In this document: positions 38,513 to 50,120 of the stretch, piece by piece
Numbering within the stretch: position 1 is the stretch's first letter
Layout of the letters: every line of letters begins with the position of its first letter
From: Ectobius pallidus
Lineage: Eukaryota; Arthropoda; Insecta; Blattodea; Ectobiidae
Reading direction: 5' to 3'
NCBI GenBank assembly: GCA_964059195.1
Contig: CAXKWD010000001.1
Location: 158,212,532-158,276,531 of the forward strand
DNA: 64,000 nt
Notes under the pieces: generated by a model
What the model saw: the letters and a program-made list of their open reading frames with translations, nothing else
Databases searched by the model: none
Told to the model about the DNA's origin: nothing
Translations under genes and position numbers: made by a program

Positions 38513-39060
38513 CGAGGGTCGATCGAAAAGTAATGCACAATAATTTCTTTACAAAAAGTTTAACAGGTACAATTACAAAGAAATGCACACTTGAAGGTAA
38601 TTTTTTTGGTCTATTTTGCTATATAGTCAGCAAGTTTTTCAAAACATTTCTCCCATCGTGATACCAATTTCAAAACACCCTGTTCATAGAGGTCCGTTTG
38701 GTTGGAATATAGCCATCTGCGGACTACTGTTTTCACTTCTGCATCTGACGCAAAGCGTTTACCGGCCAGGAATTTCTGGCGCATCACAAAGGTTATCATG
38801 ACCATCTTCGAAGAATGCACACCCCCTGGAGACATTGCTACGGTCCATACAGTCGTCCCCATACACGCCACGCATGTCCCTGTGAATTTCACTCGGGTTA
38901 TGCCCTTTAGCCCATACAAATCACACTACACCTCGCTGCTCTTCACAAGTAGACGATAGTAACATGATCGCCATCTTTGTTGCATAGTTCACGCTTCTCT
39001 TGGAGCTATACATTGTAACAAAATAGTGTCCGTAGCAGAAGCTTTAAGCTCCATCTTGGT
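38513..39060 (-). mobile_element. Mariner element, truncated or internally deleted
   Basis: The left end CGAGGGTCGATCGAAAAGTA follows TA at 38511-38512, as expected for a mariner terminal repeat. The minus strand encodes a mariner transposase C-terminus, followed by sequence resembling a mariner 5' untranslated region (GCCATCTTTGTTGCATAG at about 38971). I could not find the matching right terminal repeat, so the right boundary is approximate. Confidence 0.75.
38611..38919 (-). pseudogene. Mariner transposase C-terminal remnant
   Basis: The frame contains FLAGKRFASDAEVKTVVRRW, YEQGVLKLVSRWEKCFEKLA and ends DYIAK. This is the classic end of mariner (Mos1/SETMAR-type) transposases, where 'F.GKRF.S..EV...V..WL' and 'Y..GI..L..RW.KC....GDYVEK' close the DDD catalytic domain. 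In intact enzymes about 345 residues are expected. Only about 55 residues here are mariner-like; the first half of the open frame does not match well, consistent with an internal deletion or frameshift. The element is inactive. Confidence 0.82.
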
Positions 39061-39123
39061 TCAAGTTCAACATCCCAGCCTCAATACCAACGCAGATTTT
39101 TAGGACAGGTTATCTATAGATAG

Positions 39124-39507
39124 TCTAGAGGTAGCGTGCCCGCCTCTAGATCCGCAGGGCGCGGGATCAAACCCGGCCGCGGTCGATGGATTTTTCAGGA
39201 CGTAAAAATCCTGGGCACGGAGTCCTCCGGGAGGGACTTTAAGCTGGGGGTCCCGTGTCGTAGATTTACGGCACGTAAAAGAACTCCAAGCCTAAATTAG
39301 AGCCTCTGGACAAAATTTCTCGGCCCTTTCACGTCCAAGAAATACTTAGTTTCCAGAGGGGGGTTGCGAGGCGATGGGCTTACCGCCTGTCCCTCTACCC
39401 TCTCTCGGAAAATAAGCATATCAAAATTAGTGTAGGTAACGAAACCTCCACTTGGAGGCCCCTTCGCCCCACCTGGGGATCATAGGGATACAGATACAGA
39501 GATACAG
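39124..39507 (+). mobile_element. tRNA-derived SINE (family 2)
   Basis: A 384-bp element with a tRNA-like head: GTCTAGAGGTAGCGTGCCCG as A box region and CGCGGGATCAAACCC as B box region. It then has a long body rich in GTAAAAGAACTCC-like sequence and ends in a GATACAGATACAGA tail. A perfect 12-bp duplication ATCTATAGATAG flanks it (39112-39123 and 39508-39519). The duplication length and A/B boxes fit RNA polymerase III transcription and LINE-driven retroposition (established for SINEs). Confidence 0.92.
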
Positions 39508-40095
39508 ATCTATAGATAGTAACAAAAATGTTTATCAACCAAGATTTGGTTCCTCTTATAGGCTATGCTTTTATCATTTAAATGATTATATTTAGTAATT
39601 GTACGAGTAGAAATTTATAAAATTTGAGCAATGCATTACGTTAATTTTTTTAAATTTGAAATAAACAATCAATACCACAGTGCGTCTCTCTGTATAATGA
39701 CTTGATATTGGGCACCCGCAATTCTGTGCCTTCCGTAGGCTTCTCCCGCATGAGTGGCTATAGTATATGCGGAGTTCGCCTGACTCATTGTCGTGATTCC
39801 ATTTTCAGTTGCATAGGAAAAATGTACAAGAACTCGATGAGATAAGAGTACCTTGGAATGTAGTCCTCGAAAGCCCTTGCGACTTTCAGCAGACAGAAAT
39901 TTCTAAAGCATCTGCACATCTGGCATTAATTTTACTCAAATTAACACCCTATATAATTCTAGCAACATCCAACATTGTAATGTATCGATATATCGGCTTA
40001 CACACAATGACGCAAAAAGTATTGTGTTTTAATTTTTTTTCGTGGGTTTGATTAATTATTCATTACAAGCTTAGTTCCGTAAGTATTCTCTAAAT

Positions 40096-41212
40096 CAGGG
40101 GAAGTCAACTACGTCTTGTGATGACGTTTGTGGAGCAAGAGCATGCGGATCCCATGTGTGTGATGTCAGCAAGAGCGCACGGTAGTAGGGGTGTTTAGAG
40201 TACGCTAGGTACTAGAGGACCTATTCACTTTAGCTCTGTGGGTAGAACAACTTCTGGTTGGAAATACGGAGCATTTTTCAAAGTTAATGCAAGATGCGAT
40301 CCTGATAGTGTTCTCTCTGCAGAACATGTGTTAGTTCTGCAAAACATTCTTCTTCAGTTCGAATCGAGGTTTCAGGATGTGGAAAACCTTTCTCCAAGAT
40401 TTAAACTTTTTGCTACCCCATATTTAGTTAATGTCAAAGACGTTCCTTGCCCGTATCAGTTGGAACTGCTAAACTTACAATGCGACGATCTGTTAAAGGA
40501 CAAATACGAACGTAAAGTGGTCTTGGGTAACTTTTACAGAAATTTCTCTGAAACCAGATTCCCGAAACTTGCCGCACGAATATTATGTAATTTTGGATCG
40601 ACATATGTGGCCGAACAATTTTTTTCACTAATGAAATGTGCAAAGCTCAAATCAAGAAGTACATTGTCAAATCACAACCTAAATGTAGTCTTCGATTAAA
40701 TATTGCTCAAACATTACGTCCCAACATTGATAAACTTGTTAAAGAAAAAAGAGACAGGGAAGTCAGAAAATTGTTACTGTAATCTTGTATCATCTAAGGT
40801 GCAGACGAGCTTGTATGGTAATTAATTCAGTTCATTTTTTAAATTATTTTTATAGTAGTGAATTATGTTAATTCAAATGATAGTATTGTCTATTTTTGTC
40901 AAAGAACATAGATTTTGTGGAAAGGCAATTGTTCTCACAGAATAGAAAAATAGAATCATTTATAATATGTTAAACTACTGTGCTGTAATTAACCGATAAA
41001 CTATCAAGAAAATCGATTGATGTTTCATTAACTCGGAAACACGTATTACGTAAGTTCTAACCCCCTAAATTCCCCCTGCCCGCAATACTAATACCCCTCT
41101 CTTCCCCCCTGTTCACTGATGCCTACATTTCACATACTCCTCGCAGAGGTACAACGCGAGCAGTGAGAGCAGAAAGCAGTGACGTCACAGAGCAACCTTC
41201 TGTCTTCCCCTG
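40096..41212 (+). mobile_element. hAT element, deletion derivative
   Basis: A 1117-bp element with short terminal inverted repeats CAGGGGAAG / CTTCCCCTG. It is flanked by a perfect 8-bp duplication CTCTAAAT (40088-40095 and 41213-41220). It keeps only the 3' part of a transposase gene. Confidence 0.93.
40316..40782 (+). pseudogene. hAT transposase C-terminal remnant
   Basis: The frame reads NILLQFESRFQDVENLSPRF, FKLFATPYLV, then YRNFSETRFPKLAARILCNF, GSTYVAEQFFSLMKCAK and RSTLSN. The 'FP.L...A..I...FGSTY.CEQ.FS.M...K...RS.L' block is the hAT C-terminal dimerisation and core region. The natural continuation LRLNIAQTLRPNIDKLVKEK lies in another frame after 40680, so there is a frameshift before the stop at 40780. 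The N-terminal BED zinc finger and most of the catalytic domain are missing. The protein resembles the GTF2IRD2/ZBED-type transposase of the element at 15008-17148 but is clearly a different family member. Confidence 0.85.
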
Positions 41213-41220
41213 CTCTAAAT

Positions 41221-42787
41221 AGTCACAGTAAATATTCCTCGTCCGATTCTCTAAAGATAAATTCCGAACCTCTCGTTATATACCCTGACATAAACTGCAC
41301 CAGTTGCAATAACGGATCATTCGTCTCGTATGCCAGCGCAGTGATGCATTTTGAAAACGCCCCTTTATTGAAAGTTATATGAAACAATAAGTGAATTGAA
41401 CTGTATCAGATTAACTATAAGATTAAATTGTTCTTTGTTTCGAATAAATTACCATATTAATCATGGATATATATCAGCATTTACAAGTGATTATAAATCG
41501 ATTTCTGTTCAAAATAGGATGCATGTTATACGTCGCCACTTCTGACTGCCCATAGCCAGCTATTACGCTATGCCATGCTGAGCAACGAGAAACAAAAGAT
41601 AAACGATTATTATCGGAGTAGTGAATTTTCCCTATTATTATTATTGTGAGCTTATTAATGCAGACGAAAATTTATTATTGTTATTATATTATTAATATTA
41701 CATTTGACTTTTTAGCATATACTCAAAGAATTGAATATGTAATGCATGTTATTGAACCCCCTAAAATGAATAAAAAACAAGTAGGTATTTGTGTCATTGT
41801 AAGCGAGATAACCTATGGCGGAATATAATATATCGATCGTATATAAATCGTTCCGCCATCGGCGTTAGTCGACCTACGTTTGACTTTCCATTTGATCAGT
41901 TATATTTTTTTTAGTTTAACCTCATTACTATAATATTATGTTATTATCATTAATATTGTATTTATTAAAATGCTTTACCACATTTATAAAATGCTTTATA
42001 AAATGCTTTATAAAATGTGTTATATTTATATCTACTTTTGTTCATATACAGCTTATATACCCAGACGCTGTGTGCAATGACTAATTTATTGTTTTTGAGC
42101 AAAGAAGCTTCAGGTAATAAGATCTTCCAGTGTTCTGTCCTTTAGAATTTAAATGGTAAACAATTGTACGTAGGTGCGATAAGGTGAAAATGATACAAAT
42201 TAAATGTTAAAATTATGACGATAGACACCTGCGATTGGTTGAAATTCAACATATTCTTACAATGGTTGATCACTGATTCATGATCTAAATAGTTATGGAA
42301 ATAATGTCAGCTGACATTTCTTATTGGCCTACTTTGATACAAAACTCGTGAACTAACTTCAATGTAATAAGCGTTACTATGAACATTCTGTACTTGCTAT
42401 GTCATTACTATTGATAAATATTCTAGTTCCTTTGTCTCTTAAGTATTTTAGAAATAACCAGAAAGTGACGAAGAAGATTGCTTGCTAAAATATTGAAGTC
42501 TCTTGTTTACGCGGATGGAACAGGATATATTGACGGTTACGTTGTAAACTGACTTTATTGACAGCTTGACGGACAGTTTCCGATAGCGTGCTGTAAACGC
42601 GTCTTCTCCTGTATTACAGACAATTTGGCAATTAGTTGATGTTCAGCTTAGAAGTTAAGTGCTCTAGGACAGTCATGCAACAGTTCTCTTGTTTCAGCAC
42701 AATGTGAGGGCGCCTCTTTAAGACATGACATAATGCCTTCCCATATTCTTGTTAAGTATTCTGGGTCTAATTTTTGGCACTCATGAC
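41221..42787. other. Unassigned intergenic DNA with a small tandem repeat
   Basis: AT-rich. About 41969-42016 holds three or more imperfect units of ATGCTTTATAAA. No genes or element ends were recognised. Confidence 0.5.
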
Positions 42788-43178
42788 CATAGGCGTACCG
42801 AGGGGGGGGGTTTGGGGGTTTGAACCCCCCCCCATTGATTAAAAAAGGAAAATTGTATAATTTTTTAAGTCTGCCCATAAATTACTGAATGCAAGTATAA
42901 AGCGTGGGAAGCTTAAAACTCGTAATTTTGCGTCTTAATTTTTAAAATTTTCCGGGGGAGGATCCCCGGAAGCTTAAAACTCGTTATTTTGCGTCTTAAT
43001 TTTTAAAATTTTCAGGGGGAACACCCCCGGAAGCTTAAAACTCGTTATTTTGCGTCTTCATTTTTTAAATTTTCCGGGGGAGGACCCCCGGACCCCCTCT
43101 CCCTGGGGGGTATTCCATACCCCCCAGACCCCGCGGATGTTATAACCCCCCCATATGGTCGGCCTGGTTACGCCTATG
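42788..43178. mobile_element. Non-autonomous hAT-like MITE with internal tandem repeats, copy 2
   Basis: A 391-bp element with ends CATAGGCGTACCGAGG and CCTGGTTACGCCTATG, flanked by the perfect 8-bp duplication CTCATGAC (42780-42787 and 43179-43186). Its interior has the same three about 65-bp units as copy 1 at 248-634. Different duplications at the two copies show independent insertions. Confidence 0.92.
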
Positions 43179-43959
43179 CTCATGACTATGGAATATTTTT
43201 AATGTGGTGATTGAATTTCAGTCAGTACTGTACAGCTGTTATTTATGAGTCATGACGCATAGAAATAAACCAATTCCTCCTTTCCTTTAAGATTAATTTA
43301 TTGATCTCAGAAACGTTCGACTGATGAAATGTTTTAAAAGTTTCTATAGTTTAGAGTTAAGAGACAAAGCCTTATATCAGAGAATAAAGTATATTTCGTT
43401 TTCCACTTTAAGATAGATTTTATCGCTCTTCATTCCGGCATGTAATGTGCGTTCGCATTGGATGACTGTTCTTTCGTCTGCCCCCTTTTTCTTCCAAGAT
43501 AGATTTGCTGCATAGATAGGATTTAGTACATATCTGTACTCCAGCTTTTAGATATCCTTGAGATAATTTTAAGTATGAAATATTAACATGATTCTGTAAA
43601 CAAAACACTTCCTGTGCAAAATCTAAACAAAGTGTTTAAAGGATTCCGTTTCGTATTTAAGGAAAACCTGACTTTTTTCAAGCAAAGTAGTAGATGAGGT
43701 AAGATAAAGGCTTGCTTCGATTCCTGAGAAGATATATCTAGCTGGAATTTGGACTGAGCAGATTAGCGCGCGCACTCTCACGCAGATAAATATTCCTCAC
43801 ACATACATCCACACTAATCATAATCATATCTGGCTTTGTGGACTAACAATATGTATTTGTGCTGAAAACTTGGTATCAAGTACTGTTGTCCAATGCAGAG
43901 AACTGCCCTGCGGGGTGCACTGCTGTTTAGAGGGGCGAGAGGAAGTATATCACTTCGTT

Positions 43960-44011
43960 GGAGGAGGAGGAGGAGGAGGAGGAGGAGGAGGAAGAGAAGG
44001 AGAAGGAGAGG
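43960..44011. repeat. GGA/GAGAAG purine microsatellite
   Basis: About 11 GGA units (43960-43992) followed by GAAGAGAAGGAGAAGGAGAGG. Poly-glycine or poly-arginine open frames through it are chance products of the repeat. Confidence 0.95.
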
Positions 44012-44264
44012 GGTATTATCACAGGGGGCTAGGCAGTTTCTTATTGGTTGCCGGCTTAGATGTGCATGTAACGGCCACATTCCTCGCATTCCTCACAGGG
44101 AAGGTTTTTGCTTTGGACAACAGTAACAGGTCCAGATATAATAATTCCTCACGGGCAAAACATTTAAACTTTAATCAGATTCTGCGAACGAAAATACATA
44201 CAATGTTGTACATCGATCCACTTGGGATGAGAACAGAGACAGTCTTTTTTCATAGCAATAACTA

Positions 44265-44873
44265 GAGCCCGGAGTTGTATGCATAACCAAATAATAAAAT
44301 ATGCATGCCAGTATGCATGAATTATTTTTAAAATATGCACCATAATATGCAAAACCAAATGAACAAAAATCAAATAAACCATTTTGGAGGGATAATCTTA
44401 CTACGTCTGTCAGTGAAGAAGATTTTATACAATGAAAATGTCCTGTCTACATCGCATGATGTCACATATGCATGTGAAAAACACCACAACTCTTCTTTAG
44501 TGAATCCTGCAAACACTGTGGTACATAGTTTTTGCGCAACGTAGACTCATCCGGGAACCTTTTGTTTGGGTTTTTTTCTAAGAAACTTCGAAGCTGCATA
44601 TTATTCAGATTGGTTGCAAAGACTTTATTAAGTACCAGTAATTATTCACTATCTAAAGGGGAAAACATAATTTAATACCACGTCATTTAAGAGTAAAACA
44701 TGAAATTTTTTTCATTAACCTTAAAATATGCATTTACCCCCGAAATATGCATTTATATACATTAACAAATACCTGTCCAATTGTCTGGAAGAGTGGTACT
44801 TACAAAATATATAATTTTAGCATAATTTTAAGTATACAAAAATAACATGCAATTTGCATACAAATCCGGGCTC
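44265..44873. mobile_element. ATATGC-rich hAT-like MITE
   Basis: A 609-bp element. Ends are GAGCCCGGAGTTGTATGCAT and the complement of GAGCCCGGATTTGTATGCAA. The 8-bp flanks AATAACTA (44257-44264) and AATAACAC (44874-44881) agree at 6 of 8 positions. The interior is AT-rich, with many ATATGCA words, and has no coding capacity. Confidence 0.8.
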
Positions 44874-45135
44874 AATAACACTTAAATATAATATCATATG
44901 ATATTAAAAGTTTACAGGGCACACAATTAATGTTATCCTAATGTAAGTTTCAACTTTACCATTTCGTATGCAGAGGGAGTAGTGAGAAAGTAAGAGTCTG
45001 GAAAGTAATTGCAGTTCAGTAATGCTCCATTTTTTTGTTTTGCAGACAGTAAACACTTTAAGTTCCGAATAGAATGAATTAAAATATAATGACCTTTTAT
45101 TTCGTTCTCTTAGCGATTCCGACATGCGACTTCGT

Positions 45136-45695
45136 AAAAACCACTGATTACTCGTGTATACACTGCCTGTCCTATACGGGTAATTTTGCGTACGCGGCGA
45201 CATTACAGATGGCAGCACCTACCACACCCAGCTGCAATGCCCTTTACATTACCGTATGCTCTGTGTAGCCCTCTGAAGTATAAACTCGGAAACTGAAATA
45301 TGCTGGAATTTCACGCTATCTGGGTGTGAACTGTGTCGCCTCTACTGGAGAAATTAGGCAATTGAGAAATACTCTGAACTCCATGTTAAAATCACCGCCG
45401 TCTCGAGAATTACACTGCCTGTCCATGCTTAATTTTAACATGGAGTTCAGAGTATTGTTAAATTGCCTAATTTCTCTAGTAGAGGCGACACAGTTCACAC
45501 CCAGATAGCATGAAATTCCACCATAATTCAGTTTCCGAGTTTATACTTCAGAAGGCTACACAGAGCATACGGTAATGTAAAGGGCATTGCAGCTGGGTGT
45601 GGTAGGTGCTGCCATCTGTAATGTCGCCGCGTACGCAAAATTACCCGTATAGGACAGGCAGTGTATACACGAGTAATACAGTCTAGAAGGCAGTA
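45136..45695. mobile_element. Foldback-type element, copy 2 (both arms)
   Basis: Two imperfect inverted arms of about 240 bp (about 45136-45388 and 45432-45695) surround a spacer of about 45 bp containing CACCGCCGTCTCGAG. The arms end outward at ATTACTCGTGTATACACTGC / its complement. A shorter inverted piece of the spacer recurs just outside at about 45696-45750 (AATTCTCGAGATGGCGGTGG). No target-site duplication was identified. Mirror-image open frames at 45316-45508 on the two strands are a consequence of the palindrome and are not genes. Confidence 0.82.
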
Positions 45696-45750
45696 GTTAA
45701 AATAAAGCATAGGACAGGCAGTGTAATTCTCGAGATGGCGGTGGTAAAAA

Positions 45751-46557
45751 CAACCCTCTGCCGAGATATCCCCTTAGTACGAGATTTTAGAGTACAGGAC
45801 TCCAAAATGATAGAAATCCATCAAGTTATCAGGAGAGAAGAAAAGGGTTAGATACTTAATTCCTGTATTACAATAAAATGGATAAGATATCAGTGTTTTT
45901 TGTGTATTTTTATTGCTGGGTACTCACTATGCCAAAAGTATCGAGATAACTTCAACCTAGAGAACCCTCTTGCTACCCGGTAACAAGTTTGAAACATAGC
46001 TTATGATAGGAGGAGCCATCGGCCACTAAATCATGTCTCAATAAAAACACCCCTACTTCGGCACTGAGAAAGTGCTTCAGGGGGTTTCTTGTAGTTGTAA
46101 AAACTTTGCAAGGAATAAAAAAGTAACTCCCTAAAATAAAACATGGCTATATCTTAACTCAATATGCTGTTCCATTAAAAAAAAAAAAAAAAAAAAAAAA
46201 TGAACATTAATTGCTAGAATGAATAGCCCATTTTCATGAGCGCTTTGGTATTATCAATACAATAACATGTAGGCCTACTATAATAAAGTTTTTACGACTG
46301 TGCGTAAAATTATACGCATGCTTTCATCCTTCGCAGTTCTAAAAAATCAATATTCCATGTAGAAACGTTACATCATTAAAATCTATACATTAGATTCTTC
46401 TAGGTGTAATACGAAAACTGACAAATAAATGGCTTAGGCCTATATCGTTCTTTGTAACGCACATTTGAAGCTTATGTGAATGATGCCTTCAAGCGATTTC
46501 AGTCCTTTTCGAGTATTCAACTTTGAATTGTTTCACTTTTTAACTGGTTGCCCAATA
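45751..46557. other. Unassigned DNA with a poly-A run
   Basis: Plain AT-rich sequence. A run of 24 A at 46177-46200 may be the tail of an old retroposed sequence, but no body was recognised. Confidence 0.5.
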
Positions 46558-47099
46558 GTCTAGAGCAGGGGTTGACAAATGTTTCGTGGAAAAGCCACAT
46601 TAACCGTCAGATAATGATTCGCGGGCCAAACCACAAAACATCAAGATAGGAACAAAAAAGTCGAAGGCGGACAGATCAGATCAGTTTTCGAATACAGTGT
46701 TTTATTGAACTAAAATATACGCTTAGATAAGTATTAACTGGTGTAATTAAACACTTAAACATAATGATCAGTCTCCTGATTATTAGATATTATCATGTTT
46801 TGAGATTTTATGCTTTATAATCACTATCACGATAGGTTCTTAAAACAGTATGCTGATTAACTTGTTTGTCAATTATAAAATTGTTCAATAATCTTGTAGC
46901 CTATACATTGCGAGTTTTAATAATACTGTGTTTCTTATGCTTTTTGGTATAAATTAGGATTCTTTTAGGTAGATTTCGAAGAAAAATCTACCTATTGCAA
47001 TGGATACCATGTCATGATTTTCGAAAAATTCTTTCATACCTTTACGTTTCATGCTCCCCTAAGTACGAAACCACCGCCCGTTCAAAATTTTTTTTTGTG

Positions 47100-47168
47100 A
47101 TATTTATATATATATATATTTATATATATATATATATATTTATATATTTATATATATATATATATATC
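47100..47168. repeat. TA/TTTA microsatellite
   Basis: A run of TATATA interrupted by TTTATA steps. Confidence 0.97.
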
Positions 47169-47392
47169 TTTACACGATAGCGGCCGTAATTTTGAAGATA
47201 TTTGAACCAAATTTTAATATGTTATTTCTAGGCCCAATAGTTCGGACAAGTTCGTTAATGAGCAAAATTGGCCCAAGGGGGTGGTCGGGGAGGGGGTTGA
47301 AATTTTAAAACATTTTTATCTCGGCCCCTATGAAGTATAGAGGGAAACTTTGTTTGAATAAATTAGAGTACTCCCTATGGAGTTCACAGTGA

Positions 47393-47464
47393 CACCAACG
47401 ATTCGGGGGTTCGAGTGAGGGTGGGGCCACCCCCACCCTCACTCGAACCCCCGAATCGTTGGTG
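47393..47464. repeat. Perfect palindrome, 34-bp arms, 4-nt loop
   Basis: The left arm 47393-47426 starts CACCAACGATTCGGGGG. The right arm 47431-47464 is its exact reverse complement. The loop 47427-47430 is CCAC. The arms are GC-rich inside AT-rich surroundings. Confidence 0.97.
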
Positions 47465-49925
47465 GGGGTGGGGGATGAAAATTCGAACCTTTTGAAACCA
47501 CGTCTTGTGGGGTATCGTTGAAAAGCTCTTGATGAGTACTCTACAAATCAATAAATAGTTTCTTGATAGCTCTCATATGACGCGAGATTTTAATGTTTGA
47601 AAATAATAACACTTAAAAGAATTATTATAATATCATAATTTTGTCTTGTTTAGCGGCTTTGCTAATTTTATTCATTGCTGATCTTGCGCACGGCCTCCCA
47701 GAATATTATATCCTATTCTTGTTGTCAAAACAAATGATTGTAGGCTCTTCCTCTTTACCGAATTCAGTTCTTATTACTGCAGGTTTACCATGCCAAGGCT
47801 AAAGAAGATGAGTGCTATGCAGCGACAATAAATTAAACTAAAAGCACTTCGAAATCTACCTCCACCTGTAGGCCTGCCTAAAGGGATTTTTTGTGCTTAA
47901 GATGGATATCCAAACTTTCATCTGGCAAAGGAACTGAAAATAAGCGAAGTAACGTTAAATAGGTCTTGGTTATGAACAGAGCAGCCTACATTATGCCTTA
48001 TTTTATTAAGGCTAGTTCAGATACCTAGGCTATAAACTAAAGTGTTTGTAGAAACTAGCACAGTTGAAATTATGGTGTGAAATTTAAAATAAAATGTACA
48101 GTAGAAGTACAAGAAAGTTTTCGTTAGAGTAAGGCTACTTTGTACTGCACTTATATGTGAAGTGATCAGCTAGTTCCAAATTAACTTGCCTTGAGTCAGA
48201 TATTTAAAAAAATATAATACAGCTTTGCGTTAATTTCATTTGCTTACACAGATAGTGTTTTTCATTATACAATAAATTTTGTTACATATAATTATTAACA
48301 ACTCTTAGATGCTTAATACACTTAAATTGACTAAATTACCCTCTAAATACAATAAATGCAATAAACAATATTTTTAACGTGATACATTTTGACAACTATA
48401 CACTTAATTTACACTAGACGTATGGATATGTTTACATTGAAAATTAGTCAATTAATGGATCATTCTTGTTAAAAATTAAAAATACGTATATGAAAAATTT
48501 AATAAAAGCTTTGGGTATAGTTGTAGGTTGGTCAGCCTTGATAGGAAGAGTTCGTGTTTTATAACTGAATAATACTGTCGACTTTTGATTAAATGAGATT
48601 TTGAGATTGACTGTAAGAAGTAAAATTTATTTCCTACTTATTATGTTTCTAAATTAAACATTAGACTACTAGAATCATGAATACCAATCACGTGAAGCCC
48701 AAGGTAGCATTGACGTATATTCTATTTTGCGTTATTAACTTTAGTTATTAGTGTTTACAGCCTGAGCTAATTAAATACCTTTGTTCTCCATATTTTATTA
48801 AATTATCTCGTGATAATTAATTATATTACAGTAGAAATACAGTACTGATATAGTATTCCCTATGTTATATAGATTAGAATTGATCGGTTACCAAACGGAA
48901 ATGCAAATCTCTCTATGAATGGCTCAAAGTAGTAGTAGGTATTCACAATTTACTATATAAGTAAACTTTTTTGTCAATTTGCGATATGACCCGGATGGTT
49001 GGACGGTATGTTACAGTTCACTGACCCGTTAACACCTCAACACCAACTCCAATATAGTCTATACATGCACCAACACAAACCTGTAACTAGACACCCGTAG
49101 ATTATCATAGGTAATCCCACGAGATTTGACGAGTTGGATTTATTAAGACTACTCCATGAATAAAAATGTAACAGATTGTACGAATAATATTTACTTTCGT
49201 GGTTTGTTGTATAAAAACAAAAATAACAGCTCCGAGATCATGGCAACCATTCATGAAACGATTCGAGTTACCATGTCCATGTTGTGACCAGTGCTACCAA
49301 TTGTGCATATAAGACATACTAGTTAACTTCATTCAGGTAAGCTAACAGCAGAACAGAATAAAAGCACTCGAACTGGCTTGCACCGAATCGAAATTGTGTT
49401 TTTAAGCAATGTACGTTTCAGTTTCTAAACAAATGTTGTATAAAATAATCTGTTTTCGTGCTGTTAATGGCAGCATGTGACGTATTAATCACTGCATACT
49501 GATGCTTTCGTGTCCAGTAACGAGCAGACCATTTTACCCGTTAAAATGCCCTCCTCTCGATTCCTACAAGTATGTTGTGATTGGTCTATATAGGAGGAAT
49601 TGCTAAATGTTTTTGGTCAATATCAAACAGGCGGCGTATGAGGGGAATAGTCATAGTAATACCAACAGTTAAATAATTTCCATAGTACGAGTATATTCGG
49701 AACCATTTGTTCAAAATTCTGAGTTCTTAATTTTATTTCTTCGTTCAATATTCATGAATAAATTAATCTAATACAAACGCACCTTTTTTTATTTATTTAT
49801 ATATTTTAATTTATAGGCGGGCCAAACAATAGCAGCTCGAGGACCGGATTTGACCCCCAGTCCGTAGTTTGACAAGCCCTGGTCTAGTATTTCGGACGAG
49901 GCGTAGACGAGTCTGAAATACGTAA

Positions 49926-50120
49926 GTAAAGTAAGTAAAGTGTTCCCTATTACAGGCCATGGAGGCCCAGAGGGTTCCAGGAGGTTGAGGCTCCCAGATT
50001 TTTAGACATCGGCACATGAAGGTGGTAAGGTTGTCAGCCTTACGCACCGGCCGCCTTTACCCCCAGGATTGCTCCTGGTACTCATTTCTGTTAGAGGCTG
50101 AGTCGACCCCAGGGCCATAG
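49926..50120 (-). mobile_element. tRNA-derived SINE (family 1), body and tail part
   Basis: This is the 3' part of a minus-strand SINE split by the Gypsy element. It ends at the left in GTAAAGTAAGTAAAGTG (a simple tail on the minus strand). It is bordered by AAATACGTAA at 49916-49925, which is repeated at 62521-62530 beyond the SINE head. The 10-bp match across 12.6 kb ties the two parts together. Confidence 0.9.

Larger units (their letters stand above)
46566..49881. mobile_element. Decayed hAT (Charlie-like) element, composite interior
   Basis: The ends CAGGGGTTGACAAATG and GTTTGACAAGCCCTG are inverted copies. The flanks GTCTAGAG (46558-46565) and GTCTAGTA (49882-49889) match at 6 of 8 positions and fit the NTCTAGAN preference known for Charlie-type hAT elements. 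GCGGGCCAAAC occurs near both ends. No transposase motif is visible in 3.3 kb; the interior includes a TA microsatellite, a perfect palindrome and probably other insertions. The element is old. Confidence 0.75.

Noticed and set aside
43870..44265. A 131-residue open frame with a glycine run, and an overlapping arginine-rich frame
   Set aside because: The runs are translations of the GGA microsatellite; no domain lies on either side.
45316..45508. Two near-identical 60-residue frames on opposite strands
   Set aside because: They are mirror images created by the inverted arms of the foldback element.
47760..47860. A possible protein start, MPRLKKMSAMQRQ, in the decayed hAT element
   Set aside because: A stop follows after 13 residues and no downstream domain could be recognised.
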